This document shows, piece by piece, positions 1 to 8,686 of a stretch of DNA of 64,000 bases; position 1 is the first letter of the stretch; every line of letters begins with the position of its first letter. The stretch is from positions 620,001 through 684,000 of the forward strand of contig NZ_JAWMWG010000001.1 in NCBI RefSeq assembly GCF_037546065.1. The letters are read 5' to 3'. Both the position numbers and the translations under genes were made by a program. The notes beneath the pieces are model-generated. The model was not told where the DNA came from. It ran no database searches and saw nothing but the letters and a program-made list of their open reading frames with translations. The DNA is from Holzapfeliella saturejae (GTDB lineage: Bacteria > Bacillota > Bacilli > Lactobacillales > Lactobacillaceae).

Positions 1-257
1 AATCACTTGAAAATTATGTTAGAAGACTTGAAAAACTAGAAGCCATTGCTAATAACTTTGATGGTGTTAAACAGACATTTGCCATTCAAGCAGGTCGAGA
101 AATCAGAGTCATGGTATCACCAGAAGAAGTTTCAGATGATGAAATTGTTATTTTGTCACATGAAATTCGACAAACAATTGAAGATCAACTTGAATACCCA
201 GGTAACATTAAAGTGACGGTTATTCGAGAAAAAAGAGCTATTGACTATGCAAAATAA
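1..257 (+). CDS. rny: Ribonuclease Y, C-terminal fragment
   Basis: Partial gene cut by the window edge; only the last 84 codons are visible, ending in TAA at 255-257. RNase Y is a membrane-anchored endoribonuclease that starts mRNA decay in Firmicutes. The visible part carries the conserved tail of the family: FAIQAGREIRVMV around 49-126, then the PGNIKVTVIRE stretch and the terminal AIDYAK. The KH and HD domains and the membrane anchor lie outside the window. A strong intrinsic terminator begins one base after the stop codon, so the gene ends its own transcript. Identification rests on the C-terminal signature alone but is specific. Confidence 0.9.
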   Translation, partial: SLENYVRRLEKLEAIANNFDGVKQTFAIQAGREIRVMVSPEEVSDDEIVILSHEIRQTIEDQLEYPGNIKVTVIREKRAIDYAK

Positions 258-285
258 AGCGAAGATATTAGTATCTTCGCTTTTT
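258..285 (+). terminator. Intrinsic terminator after rny
   Basis: A perfect 10-bp stem (258-267 with 272-281) closes a TTAG loop and is followed by a T run. It starts directly after the rny stop codon. Confidence 0.93.
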
Positions 286-288
286 AAA

Positions 289-317
289 TTGTATTTAAAG
301 TGGGTCACTTGTATAAT
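289..317 (+). promoter_or_regulatory. SigA-type promoter of tagO
   Basis: TTGTAT at 289-294 and TATAAT at 312-317 are separated by 17 bp, 37 bp upstream of the tagO start. Read directly from the sequence; not experimentally supported. Confidence 0.75.
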
Positions 318-353
318 TTGTAATAGATAAATTAGTTATTGGAGCAAAAAATT

Positions 354-1487
354 ATGTATAACATTATAGTCAATTTGTTTTTAACGGTTATAATTTCAGC
401 ATTTATAACCCCATTTGTTAGACGCTTGGCATTTGTATTAGGAGCAGTCGATAATCCTAATGCTCGTCGTGTCAACAAAAAGCCTATGCCCACTATCGGA
501 GGGTTAAGTTTATTTATAACCTTTTCAATTTCAACTTTTGTGTTATTACGAAACCAGTTTCCAACACATGAACTATTTGGTATTTTTTTGGCAGCGTCTG
601 TCATTATCCTAACTGGAATTGTGGATGATATTCGAGAGTTGAAGCCACGATATAAAATGATAGGGATGATTTTAGCAGCTGTTATCATTTACTTGTTAGC
701 AGGTGTTAGGATGGTTCATTTTTATTTACCATTTGTTGGGTTAATTAACTTAGGATGGTTAAGTTTTCCGATTACCATTTTTTGGATTTTGGCCTTTACT
801 AATGCGGTGAATTTAATTGATGGATTAGATGGACTGGCTGCAGGGGTTTCAATGATTAGTTTATTGACTATGGGGATTATCGGCTTTTTCTTTTTAGTTA
901 ATACCGATGCTTATGTTTCGTTGATGGCTTTTGTATTAGTCGCCGCTCTGATCGGCTTTTTGCCCTATAACTTTCACCCAGCTAAAATCTTTTTAGGAGA
1001 TACTGGTGCGTTATTTTTAGGCTTTATGATTGCGGTTTTGTCACTAAAGGGTTTGAAAAATGTGACATTAATTTCATCAATCGTACCAATCGTTATTTTA
1101 GGAGTGCCGATTACAGATACTATTTATGCCATGCTCAGACGTATTTTAAATAAAAAACCAATCTCTCAAGCAGATAAACACCACTTACACCATCAATTAA
1201 TGCAAATGGGATTCACTCATAGACAAACCGTGCTGGCTATCTATGGAATTTCATTAATTTTTGCATTTTGTGCAATGCTGTTTGTACTATCGCCTGCTCA
1301 AGGTGTTTGGTTCTTATTGGTTGCTGTGGCATTTGCTTTAGAAATTTTTGTAGAATCAATTGGATTGATGGGGCCAAATCGCAAACCATTGTTATCGTTT
1401 ATTAGACGAAAAATTCAAAAAAATAATCATAATGACAAAGTGGTCTCTAAGATGGATCACAAAATAGATAAAAAAAATAAGTCCTAG
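354..1487 (+). CDS. tagO: Undecaprenyl-phosphate GlcNAc-1-phosphate transferase (TagO/WecA family)
   Basis: Polytopic membrane enzyme of about 377 residues that transfers GlcNAc-1-phosphate from UDP-GlcNAc to undecaprenyl phosphate, the first step of wall teichoic acid or related polymer synthesis. Family motifs are present: VDD near residues 90-92, NLIDGLDG near 153-160, HPAKIFLGDTGA near 208-219, and a histidine-rich HHLHHQL cytoplasmic motif. About ten hydrophobic segments follow one another. I chose ATG 354 because GGAG at 341-344 is well placed for it; an in-frame TTG at 339 overlaps that ribosome site. The gene has its own promoter and ends in a terminator hairpin overlapping its stop codon. 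Whether the product feeds teichoic acid or another polysaccharide cannot be told here. Confidence 0.92.
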   Translation: MYNIIVNLFLTVIISAFITPFVRRLAFVLGAVDNPNARRVNKKPMPTIGGLSLFITFSISTFVLLRNQFPTHELFGIFLAASVIILTGIVDDIRELKPRYKMIGMILAAVIIYLLAGVRMVHFYLPFVGLINLGWLSFPITIFWILAFTNAVNLIDGLDGLAAGVSMISLLTMGIIGFFFLVNTDAYVSLMAFVLVAALIGFLPYNFHPAKIFLGDTGALFLGFMIAVLSLKGLKNVTLISSIVPIVILGVPITDTIYAMLRRILNKKPISQADKHHLHHQLMQMGFTHRQTVLAIYGISLIFAFCAMLFVLSPAQGVWFLLVAVAFALEIFVESIGLMGPNRKPLLSFIRRKIQKNNHNDKVVSKMDHKIDKKNKS

Positions 1488-1506
1488 AATAAGGACTTAT
1501 TTTTTT
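1476..1506. terminator. Bidirectional terminator between tagO and yigZ
   Basis: A 10-bp stem (1476-1485 with 492-501 of the same kilobase) has A-rich and T-rich flanks, so it can end both tagO on the plus strand and yigZ on the minus strand. The tagO stop codon lies in the loop. Confidence 0.9.
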
Positions 1507-2131
1507 ATGCTGGCAGTTCATTATAACGGGCTTCACCGATTGTAAACTCAACTTGACCATTTAATAATTGTGTAATTTTTTCTTTTGTTGGTTCAATATC
1601 AACCTCATCTAGAAAAATACCAATTAAGATGTCACTTCCGAATTCCTTTTTAGCTAGTACAATTTCATTTTGTTCCAAAAAGTAGTCAATTTTACCAAGG
1701 TTTGGATAATCAACATGAAAAATTAGCTCGGGTTGAAGGACACGATGGACCACGCCGATTTCTTCGGCGCCTTTTGAAACAGCATTACTGTAGGCACGGA
1801 TTAAGCCACCAGCTCCTAGTTTAATACCACCAAAGTAACGGGTTACGACCACCACAACGTTTTGTAAATTCATCATCTTTAGTGCTTCTAGCATAGGTAC
1901 GCCAGCAGTACCTGAAGGTTCACCATCATCATGAGCGCGTTGTTGTTCATTGTTTTCACCAATCACATAAGCACTGCAATTATGTGTGGCACTGCGGTGT
2001 CGTTTTTTTATTTTATCAATAAATTCTTTGGCTTCATCTTCATTAAAAGCACGCTTAAATGTTGCAATAAAGCGACTCTTTTTAATGACGATTTCAGATT
2101 CAGCTTCTTCTTTAATAGTATAATAATTCAT
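1505..2131 (-). CDS. yigZ: YigZ/IMPACT family protein
   Basis: A 208-residue member of the UPF0029/IMPACT family (YvyE in Bacillus). Cellular role is poorly defined; eukaryotic IMPACT modulates GCN2, and bacterial YigZ has been proposed to bind nucleic acids or act in translation-related stress. Signatures seen: KKSRFIA near 18-24, DDGEPSGTAG at 68-77 and RYFGGIKLGAGGLIRAY at 98-114, then a C-terminal ferredoxin-like domain. The start has a clear AAGGAGTGA ribosome site. It is divergent from comFA with almost no intergenic DNA, a neighbour arrangement common in Firmicutes, but no functional link to competence is shown by the sequence. Confidence 0.88.
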   Translation of the reverse strand: MNYYTIKEEAESEIVIKKSRFIATFKRAFNEDEAKEFIDKIKKRHRSATHNCSAYVIGENNEQQRAHDDGEPSGTAGVPMLEALKMMNLQNVVVVVTRYFGGIKLGAGGLIRAYSNAVSKGAEEIGVVHRVLQPELIFHVDYPNLGKIDYFLEQNEIVLAKKEFGSDILIGIFLDEVDIEPTKEKITQLLNGQVEFTIGEARYNELPA

Positions 2132-2162
2132 GAAATCACTCCTTAATAGTGTAATTATTAAT

Positions 2163-3449
2163 ATGATTAAACAAGATGATTTAAGCGGACGTCAATTTTT
2201 AATAAAAAGCAATCAAAAAAAGCAGTTCAGTCATCTAGGTGTACTTGTTCCCGCCTTTAAAAATAATAAGTGTTTGAGGTGTGGTCAAAGTGAGTTTTAT
2301 ACTTTACCTACGCAAGTACGTCAATGCACAGCCTGCCTAGAGTTGAAAGCTGTGTTTGAAACTGATTGGTTATTACGTGTTCCAACCACTAACTTAAAAA
2401 AAGTAACTACTTCTAGTTTAACATGGGAGGGGAGTTTGACTAAAGCACAACAAAAAATTTCAGACCAGCTAACATCTCATTTAAAAAAGAAAGAAGATAC
2501 CTTGATTCACGCTGTTACAGGAGCAGGTAAAACGGAAATGTTATTTGCATCGATAGCTTTTGCATTGCAAGAAGGGATGCGAGTTGTTTTGTGCTGCCCA
2601 AGGGTGGATGTTGTAGATGAACTATTTGAGCGACTGTCTTTAGCTTTTAAAACAACTAGTATTGGCAAATATCACAGTGAGTCCCACCCGATTAATTCCA
2701 ATTACCCTTTAATTATTTGTACAACACACCAACTAATGAAGTTTTATAAAACATTTGATGTTGCAATTGTAGATGAGGTCGATGCTTTTCCATTTGAGTC
2801 ATCAGAGATTTTGCACTATGCCTTGAAACAAGCTATTAAACCAAATGGCCAAAAAGTTTTACTGACAGCTACTCCTAGTCAAAACTTGCTTAATCAAGTA
2901 AAGTCAAAACAATTAAACTACCTGTTATTGAATAAACGGTATCATGGTCATCGTTTACCAGTTCCTAAATGTCACTTACTTTTTCAAAAACAGCCAATAG
3001 GTCGTTTTTTACTAGACTTTCGTTTGAAAAAATTATTAAATCGCTTAATTAAAGCGCAAAAACCTATTTTAATTTTTGTCGATAAAATTGCTAATTTACC
3101 AAATTTAAAAATCAAATTGGCGCACTTTTATCCAAGTCTTATAATTGAAACGGTTAGTTCAAAAGACCCATGTCGTCATCAAAAAGTTGAGTGGTTTCGA
3201 GCGGGTAAAGTTGATGTATTATTAACGACAACGATTCTTGAAAGAGGGGTCACTTTTGAAGATGTTCAAGTTATTGTTTTAAATGCCGATGATGCTATTT
3301 TTAAAACATCATCTTTAGTTCAAATAGCCGGCCGAGCAGGAAGGAAAAAGGATTTTCCTAAAGGTGAAGTTCACTTTTTTTACCACCATTATACGACGGC
3401 TATTCAACAATGTCTTAAGCAAATTAAAAGGATGAATAAATGGGATTAA
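2163..3449 (+). CDS. comFA: DNA-uptake helicase/translocase ComFA
   Basis: DEAD/DEAH-type ATPase of about 428 residues that helps drive single-stranded DNA into the cell during transformation. From the chosen start, a four-cysteine zinc site (C37, C40, C55, C58) precedes Walker A AVTGAGKTEM near 117-126, the DEVD Walker B near 204-207 and a C-terminal QIAGRAGR helicase motif. An in-frame ATG at 2130 would add 11 residues but lies inside the divergent yigZ start. I prefer 2163 because a TATAAT at 2119-2124 would start RNA near 2131. Neither start has a convincing ribosome site. It overlaps comFC by 10 bp. Late competence regulation is expected but no com box was recognised. Confidence 0.88.
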   Translation: MIKQDDLSGRQFLIKSNQKKQFSHLGVLVPAFKNNKCLRCGQSEFYTLPTQVRQCTACLELKAVFETDWLLRVPTTNLKKVTTSSLTWEGSLTKAQQKISDQLTSHLKKKEDTLIHAVTGAGKTEMLFASIAFALQEGMRVVLCCPRVDVVDELFERLSLAFKTTSIGKYHSESHPINSNYPLIICTTHQLMKFYKTFDVAIVDEVDAFPFESSEILHYALKQAIKPNGQKVLLTATPSQNLLNQVKSKQLNYLLLNKRYHGHRLPVPKCHLLFQKQPIGRFLLDFRLKKLLNRLIKAQKPILIFVDKIANLPNLKIKLAHFYPSLIIETVSSKDPCRHQKVEWFRAGKVDVLLTTTILERGVTFEDVQVIVLNADDAIFKTSSLVQIAGRAGRKKDFPKGEVHFFYHHYTTAIQQCLKQIKRMNKWD

Positions 3450-4129
3450 CGTGTCTACTTTGTCAAAACCAATTCAAAGAACTTAATTTATATCAATTGT
3501 TTCGGCAAAAACAGCAACGGCTTATTTGCTACGATTGTTATCAGCAGTTTGAAAACATTCAAAAAAATACAACTAGGTGTCAATTTTGTCAAAAAAAGTT
3601 AGTAGCAGAAGCCGTCTGTAATGATTGTCGAAGGTGGCAAATAATCTATCCAAATGATTGTCTTAAAAATACAGCTTGCTATCAGTATAATTTAGAATTA
3701 AAAAATTTAATTAGACGTTATAAACGGTATCATGATGCTTCAAGCTGTGAGATATTTGTTGCTTTAATCGAATCAGAACTAAAGAAAAAACAATACGACT
3801 ATTACGTTTGTTTGCCATCTAGTCCCAAGCATAGTCAAGAACGACAATTTGATCATATTGAGCTGATTTTTTCAAAAATAATCAAACCAACATCAATCTT
3901 AACTTATGTTGAGCAGCAACATTATCAAGCACAGGGAGAAAAAAATCGACAAGAACGACTATTGACGACACAAATGTTTACTTGCCAAGATTTCAAATTT
4001 GATAAGTATACTAGAATTTTACTGTTGGATGATATCTATACAACCGGCAGAACACTCTATCATGCTAGGGATGCTATTAGAAAAGTCGGGTTTCTTGGTC
4101 AAATTGATAGTTTTACAATTGCAAGGTAA
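3440..4129 (+). CDS. comFC: ComFC phosphoribosyltransferase-like competence protein
   Basis: A 229-residue ComFC/GntX family protein needed for efficient transformation, thought to act on incoming DNA with ComFA. Six N-terminal cysteines in CxxC pairs (C5/C8, C30/C33, C47/C50, then C60/C63) make a zinc-binding region. The C-terminal half has the type I phosphoribosyltransferase loop ILLLDDIYTTGRT near 193-205. The ATG lies within the comFA stop region with AAAGGATG upstream, indicating translational coupling. In most Firmicutes the next gene is hpf; here it is followed directly by a 125-bp spacer and secA. Confidence 0.9.
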   Translation: MGLTCLLCQNQFKELNLYQLFRQKQQRLICYDCYQQFENIQKNTTRCQFCQKKLVAEAVCNDCRRWQIIYPNDCLKNTACYQYNLELKNLIRRYKRYHDASSCEIFVALIESELKKKQYDYYVCLPSSPKHSQERQFDHIELIFSKIIKPTSILTYVEQQHYQAQGEKNRQERLLTTQMFTCQDFKFDKYTRILLLDDIYTTGRTLYHARDAIRKVGFLGQIDSFTIAR

Positions 4130-4254
4130 GTTAATTTGATAAAATTGCGACAATTTAGTCGTTAGGCAATTTAATTTTTTGATTATAAATGATAAACTAT
4201 TAACGGAAGAGTTAGAAATATTAATTATCAAAACATAATTGAGGGAATTTATAT

Positions 4255-6621
4255 ATGGCAAATATTTTGAAACGTTGGATTGAAAATGATAATCATGAAG
4301 TCAAACGTATTAGCAAATTAGCAGATAGTGTCGATGCTCTTGGTAAAGAGTTCGAAGCATTATCTGATGAACAACTACAACAAAAAACACCAGAATTAAA
4401 ACAAAAATTAGAGTCAGGTAAGACACTAGATGATATTTTACCTGAAGCTTTTGCAACTGTTCGTGAAGCAGCCAAACGTGTTTTAGGTCTTTACCCATAC
4501 CACGTTCAAATTATGGGGGGTATTGCCTTGCATGAAGGTAATATTTCTGAAATGAGAACCGGTGAAGGTAAAACATTGACAGCGACAATGCCAGTTTACC
4601 TAAATGCGTTAAGTGGGAAAGGTGTTCACGTTGTCACAGTTAACGAATACTTATCTTCTCGTGATGCTACAGAAATGGGAGAACTTTATAAATGGTTAGG
4701 GCTAACAGTTGGATTAAACCTCAACCAAATGTCTTCTGACGAAAAACGTGAAGCATATAATGCAGATATCACATATTCAACCAACAGTGAACTTGGATTT
4801 GATTACTTGCGTGATAACATGGTTGTTTATAAAGAACAACGTGTACAACGCCCGTTAAACTTTGCAGTAGTTGATGAGGTTGACTCTGTTTTAATTGATG
4901 AGGCTAGAACACCATTGATTATTTCAGGACCAGTTGAAAATTCAACTATTAATTATGTTCGTGCTGATAAATTCGTTAAAACACTTAAAGAAGAAGACGA
5001 TTACACTATCGACTGGCCAACTAAAACGATTAGTTTAACTGAAGATGGTATTCGTAAAGCCGAAGAGACATTTAATTTAAGTAACTTATACGATATTGAA
5101 AATACCGTATTGAACCACCATATTGATCAAGCATTAAGAGCTAACTATACAATGTTACATGATATTGATTACGTGGTAGATGACGGCAAAGTTATGATTG
5201 TTGATCAATTTACCGGTCGTGTAATGGAAGGTCGTCGTTATTCTGATGGTCTTCACCAAGCTATTGAAGCTAAAGAAAACGTTAAAATCGAAAACGAATC
5301 TAAAACAATGGCTAACATCACTTACCAAAACTTGTTTAGAATGTACGCTAAATTATCAGGGATGACAGGGACAGCAAAAACTGAACAAGAAGAGTTTAGA
5401 GAAATTTATAACATGCAAGTTATCACTATCCCAACTAACCGTGAAGTGCAAAGAAATGACTTGCCAGATTTACTTTATCCAACACTAGAAAGTAAATTTT
5501 CAGCTGTTGTTAAAGATATCAAAGCTCGTCACCAAAAAGGCCAACCTGTATTGGTAGGGACTGTTGCCGTTGAATCTTCTGAATTACTTTCAAGAATGTT
5601 AGCAAAAGAAAATATCCCACATGCTGTTTTAAATGCTAAAAACCATTTTAAAGAAGCTGAAATTATTACAAACGCAGGTCAACGTGGAGCAGTTACGATT
5701 GCAACTAACATGGCTGGTCGTGGAACCGATATTAAACTAGGACCTGGTGTTAAAGAAGTTGGCGGATTAGCCGTTATTGGTACTGAACGACACGAGTCAC
5801 GTCGTATTGATAACCAACTTCGTGGACGTTCTGGTCGTCAAGGTGATCCTGGTGAAACACGCTTTTATCTCTCATTTGAAGACGACTTAATGAAACGTTT
5901 TGGTTCAGAACGTGTTAAAGCCTTCTTAGACCGCATTTCAGGAGATGACGAAGACAAAGTTATTGAAAGTCGTTTATTAACTCGTCAAGTTGAAGTTGCA
6001 CAAAAACGTGTTGAAGGTAATAACTATGATACACGTAAGCAAACGCTTCAATATGATGATGTTTTACGTGAACAGCGTGAAGTGATTTATAGCCAAAGAA
6101 TGCAAGTTATTGAAGAAAGAATTGACCTTAAGCCAATTTTAATGCCAATGGTTTATCGTACAATTGAACAACAAGTTAACTTGTATGCTCAAGGCAATGT
6201 CAGTGATTGGAATACTGATGCTTTAAAAGATTTTGCGGTTAATTCATTAGCTTCAGAAGAAGTTGTGAGTCAAATTAATTTTTCAGAGTTAAAGGATGCT
6301 GATGCTGTTCAGAAATGTTTGCGTGAATTAGCGGACGAAAGTTACGCTCAAAAAGCACAAGATTTACCAGATCCACAGCAATTCTTAGAGTTTGAAAAAG
6401 TTGTTATCTTACGTGTGGTTGATGATCGTTGGACTGATCATATTGATGCGATGGAACAATTACGTCAGTCAATTGGTTTACGTGGATACGGACAATTGAA
6501 TCCTTTAGTTGAATATCAAGAAGAAGGATTTAAAATGTTTGAAGAAATGATTGGAAATATCGAATACGATGTGACACGATTATTTATGAAAGCAGAAATT
6601 CGTCAAAACATGCGTCGTTAA
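4255..6621 (+). CDS. secA: Preprotein translocase ATPase SecA, short form
   Basis: ATP-driven motor that pushes secretory proteins through SecYEG. The 788 residues include Walker A TGEGKT at 102-107, DEVD at 207-210 followed by the SVLIDEARTPLIISG signature, the preprotein-binding domain, a second nucleotide fold with RGRSGRQGDPG, and the helical scaffold. It stops at MKAEIRQNMRR and therefore lacks the C-terminal linker and cysteine-containing SEC-C zinc motif found in the roughly 840-residue forms of Bacillus and many cocci. Shorter forms occur in some lactobacilli. GAGGGAA precedes the ATG. A hairpin with one mismatch follows the stop codon. secG is also in this window, at 40 kb. Confidence 0.95.
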   Translation: MANILKRWIENDNHEVKRISKLADSVDALGKEFEALSDEQLQQKTPELKQKLESGKTLDDILPEAFATVREAAKRVLGLYPYHVQIMGGIALHEGNISEMRTGEGKTLTATMPVYLNALSGKGVHVVTVNEYLSSRDATEMGELYKWLGLTVGLNLNQMSSDEKREAYNADITYSTNSELGFDYLRDNMVVYKEQRVQRPLNFAVVDEVDSVLIDEARTPLIISGPVENSTINYVRADKFVKTLKEEDDYTIDWPTKTISLTEDGIRKAEETFNLSNLYDIENTVLNHHIDQALRANYTMLHDIDYVVDDGKVMIVDQFTGRVMEGRRYSDGLHQAIEAKENVKIENESKTMANITYQNLFRMYAKLSGMTGTAKTEQEEFREIYNMQVITIPTNREVQRNDLPDLLYPTLESKFSAVVKDIKARHQKGQPVLVGTVAVESSELLSRMLAKENIPHAVLNAKNHFKEAEIITNAGQRGAVTIATNMAGRGTDIKLGPGVKEVGGLAVIGTERHESRRIDNQLRGRSGRQGDPGETRFYLSFEDDLMKRFGSERVKAFLDRISGDDEDKVIESRLLTRQVEVAQKRVEGNNYDTRKQTLQYDDVLREQREVIYSQRMQVIEERIDLKPILMPMVYRTIEQQVNLYAQGNVSDWNTDALKDFAVNSLASEEVVSQINFSELKDADAVQKCLRELADESYAQKAQDLPDPQQFLEFEKVVILRVVDDRWTDHIDAMEQLRQSIGLRGYGQLNPLVEYQEEGFKMFEEMIGNIEYDVTRLFMKAEIRQNMRR

Positions 6622-6628
6622 TAAATAG

Positions 6629-6656
6629 GCAGGCCGTTACATACGACCTGCTTTTT
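6629..6656 (+). terminator. Imperfect terminator between secA and prfB
   Basis: GCAGG/CCTGC and CGT/ACG pairs separated by one mismatch, loop TACAT, then five T. Only 21 bp separate it from the prfB start, leaving no room for a separate prfB promoter, so it is probably leaky or the promoter lies inside secA. Confidence 0.65.
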
Positions 6657-6677
6657 GATGGAGAGGAAAAGTGCCCC

Positions 6678-7794
6678 GTGGAAAATAATGAGATTGTCAG
6701 ACTGCTATCCGAACTTGATCAAAAAGTAACCCAATTCAGGGGGTCTCTTTGACCTCGATGGTTTAGCAGAGTCTATTGCTTTAAATGAACATCAAATGAG
6801 CCAAAATGATTTTTGGAATAATCATCAAACTGCTCAAAAAGTGATTGATGAAACAAATCTAATGAAGAAAAAACATGATAATTTGTTAGCATTAATCAAA
6901 GAATTAGATGATGCAAAAGTATCGTTTGAACTTGTCCAAGAAACAGGCGATGCGGAATTAAAGACTGAACTTGAAAAATCACTAGAATCCCTAACCGAGA
7001 AAATGCAAAATTATGAGTTAAGCTTATTACTTTCCGATGAGTATGATTCAAAAAATGCATTACTTGAAATTCATCCAGGTGCTGGTGGCACCGAGTCGCA
7101 AGACTGGGGATCAATGCTACTTCGGATGTACCAAAAATGGGCAGATAAACATCATTTTTCTGTAGAAGTCAATGACTATCAAGCAGGAGAAGAAGCTGGT
7201 ATCAAAAGTGTGAGTTTATCAATTAAAGGTGAAAATGCTTACGGTATGTTAAAATCAGAGCATGGGGTTCATCGGTTAGTCCGAATTTCTCCCTTTGATT
7301 CTGCCAATCGTCGTCACACCTCTTTCGCTTCTGTAGAAGTGATGCCAGATATTGATTATTCAATTGATATCGATGTTAATGACGATGACTTGCGAATTGA
7401 TGTTTTTCGCGCTAGTGGTGCCGGTGGGCAACACGTTAACAAAACATCATCTGCTGTTCGTATTACGCATTTGCCGACAGGTATTGTGACAAGCTCACAA
7501 GCGCAAAGGTCGCAATTGCAAAATAAAGAGACAGCAATGAAAATGCTGAAAGCAAAGCTTTTCCAACTAGAAAAAGAAAAGCAAGAGCAGGAAAAAGCCG
7601 CGATTAAAGGTGAGCAGTTGGAAATAGGCTGGGGCTCACAAATTAGGTCTTATGTCTTTCATCCTTATACAATGGTTAAAGATCATCGTACACAACATGA
7701 GGTTGGAAATGGCCAAAGTGTGATGCTTGGAAACCTTGATTCTTTTATGTATGCTTACTTACAGTGGCATTTAGGCCGTCAAGATAATAATTAA
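6678..7794 (+). CDS. prfB: Peptide chain release factor 2, programmed +1 frameshift
   Basis: RF2 recognises UGA and UAA stops and releases the nascent peptide. The gene is two frames joined: GTG 6678 to CTT 6747-6749, then a +1 shift over in-frame TGA 6750-6752 and continuation at GAC 6751 to the stop at 7792-7794, giving about 371 residues, normal for RF2. The tripeptide SPF near residue 204 and the GGQ catalytic motif near 249-251 are intact. GGAGAGG precedes the GTG. An annotation starting at ATG 6796 would lose the N-terminus. The phosphate operon begins 19 bp after the stop; ftsE and ftsX, the usual downstream neighbours, are absent here. Confidence 0.95.
6738..6753 (+). other. prfB autoregulatory +1 frameshift site
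   Basis: AGGGGG (738-743) acts as an internal Shine-Dalgarno 3 nt before the slippery CTT, then TGA C. This is the standard RF2 arrangement: low RF2 makes the ribosome pause at UGA and slip by one base, restoring RF2 synthesis. Confidence 0.95.
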
Positions 7795-7813
7795 AACTCT
7801 CAGGAGATTAGGT

Positions 7814-8674
7814 ATGAAGAAAAAAATATTAGGACTGTTAACACTACTTGCAACAATGTTCATCGCAACGGGTTGCCAGATTAAAGGTGAAGTGATGAAT
7901 GTCGTTGGTTCTTCTGCACTGCAACCGTTAGTTGAATCTGCAGGTGAAAGCTTTTCAAAAATTCATCAAGATTTATATGTTAATGTTCAAGGAGGCGGAA
8001 CCGGAACTGGATTAGCTCAAGTTCAAGCTGGGGCCGTTGATATTGGTAATTCAGATTTATACGCTGAAGAAAAGTCAGGAATTGATGCTTCTCAATTGAT
8101 TGATCATCGAGTAGCAGTCGTTGGGATTACTCCAATTGTTAATCCTGATTTAAAAGTTTCTAATCTAACAACACAACAACTAAGTGATATTTTTTCAGGA
8201 AAAATTACGAACTGGAAAGAACTTGGTGGAGATGATTTACCTATTACTGTTATTAATAGAGCTCAAGGTAGTGGGACACGTGTTGTGTTTGAAAGTGCAA
8301 TCTTCAAAAATGGTGAAAAAGCTGTTAAAGCACAAGAGCAGGATTCTAGTGGAATGGTTCGTCAAATCGTAGCCACTACACCAGGAGCTATTAGTTATTC
8401 ATCATACAGTTATATCAATGACACAGTTAAAACACCAGCTGTTGATGGTGTTGTCTTGAGTCATGATACAGTTATTGACAATCGTTGGAAAATTTGGGCA
8501 TATGAGCACATGTATATCAGAAAAGATATGGAAAAAGAACGTGTTCATGAGTTTTTAAACTTTATTTTATCTGATGATGTTCAAGATAACATCGTTAATA
8601 AAATGGGCTACATTGCCATAAAAGATATGAAAGTGGAAAAAACACTAGATGGTCAAATTAAGTCAATTGAATAA
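7814..8674 (+). CDS. pstS: Phosphate ABC transporter substrate-binding lipoprotein
   Basis: Extracytoplasmic phosphate-binding protein that delivers phosphate to PstCA. The 286-residue product has a lipoprotein signal with lipobox ATGC and the acylated cysteine at residue 21, followed by a PBP-type fold with VVGSSALQPLVE near the mature N-terminus and the phosphate-loop sequence RAQGSGTR near the middle. AGGAGATTAGGT precedes ATG. The 19-bp gap from prfB leaves no space for a PhoP box or a dedicated promoter, so expression must come from upstream or from a promoter within prfB. First gene of a six-gene pst-phoU operon. Confidence 0.95.
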   Translation: MKKKILGLLTLLATMFIATGCQIKGEVMNVVGSSALQPLVESAGESFSKIHQDLYVNVQGGGTGTGLAQVQAGAVDIGNSDLYAEEKSGIDASQLIDHRVAVVGITPIVNPDLKVSNLTTQQLSDIFSGKITNWKELGGDDLPITVINRAQGSGTRVVFESAIFKNGEKAVKAQEQDSSGMVRQIVATTPGAISYSSYSYINDTVKTPAVDGVVLSHDTVIDNRWKIWAYEHMYIRKDMEKERVHEFLNFILSDDVQDNIVNKMGYIAIKDMKVEKTLDGQIKSIE

Positions 8675-8686
8675 GAGGTGTGATTT

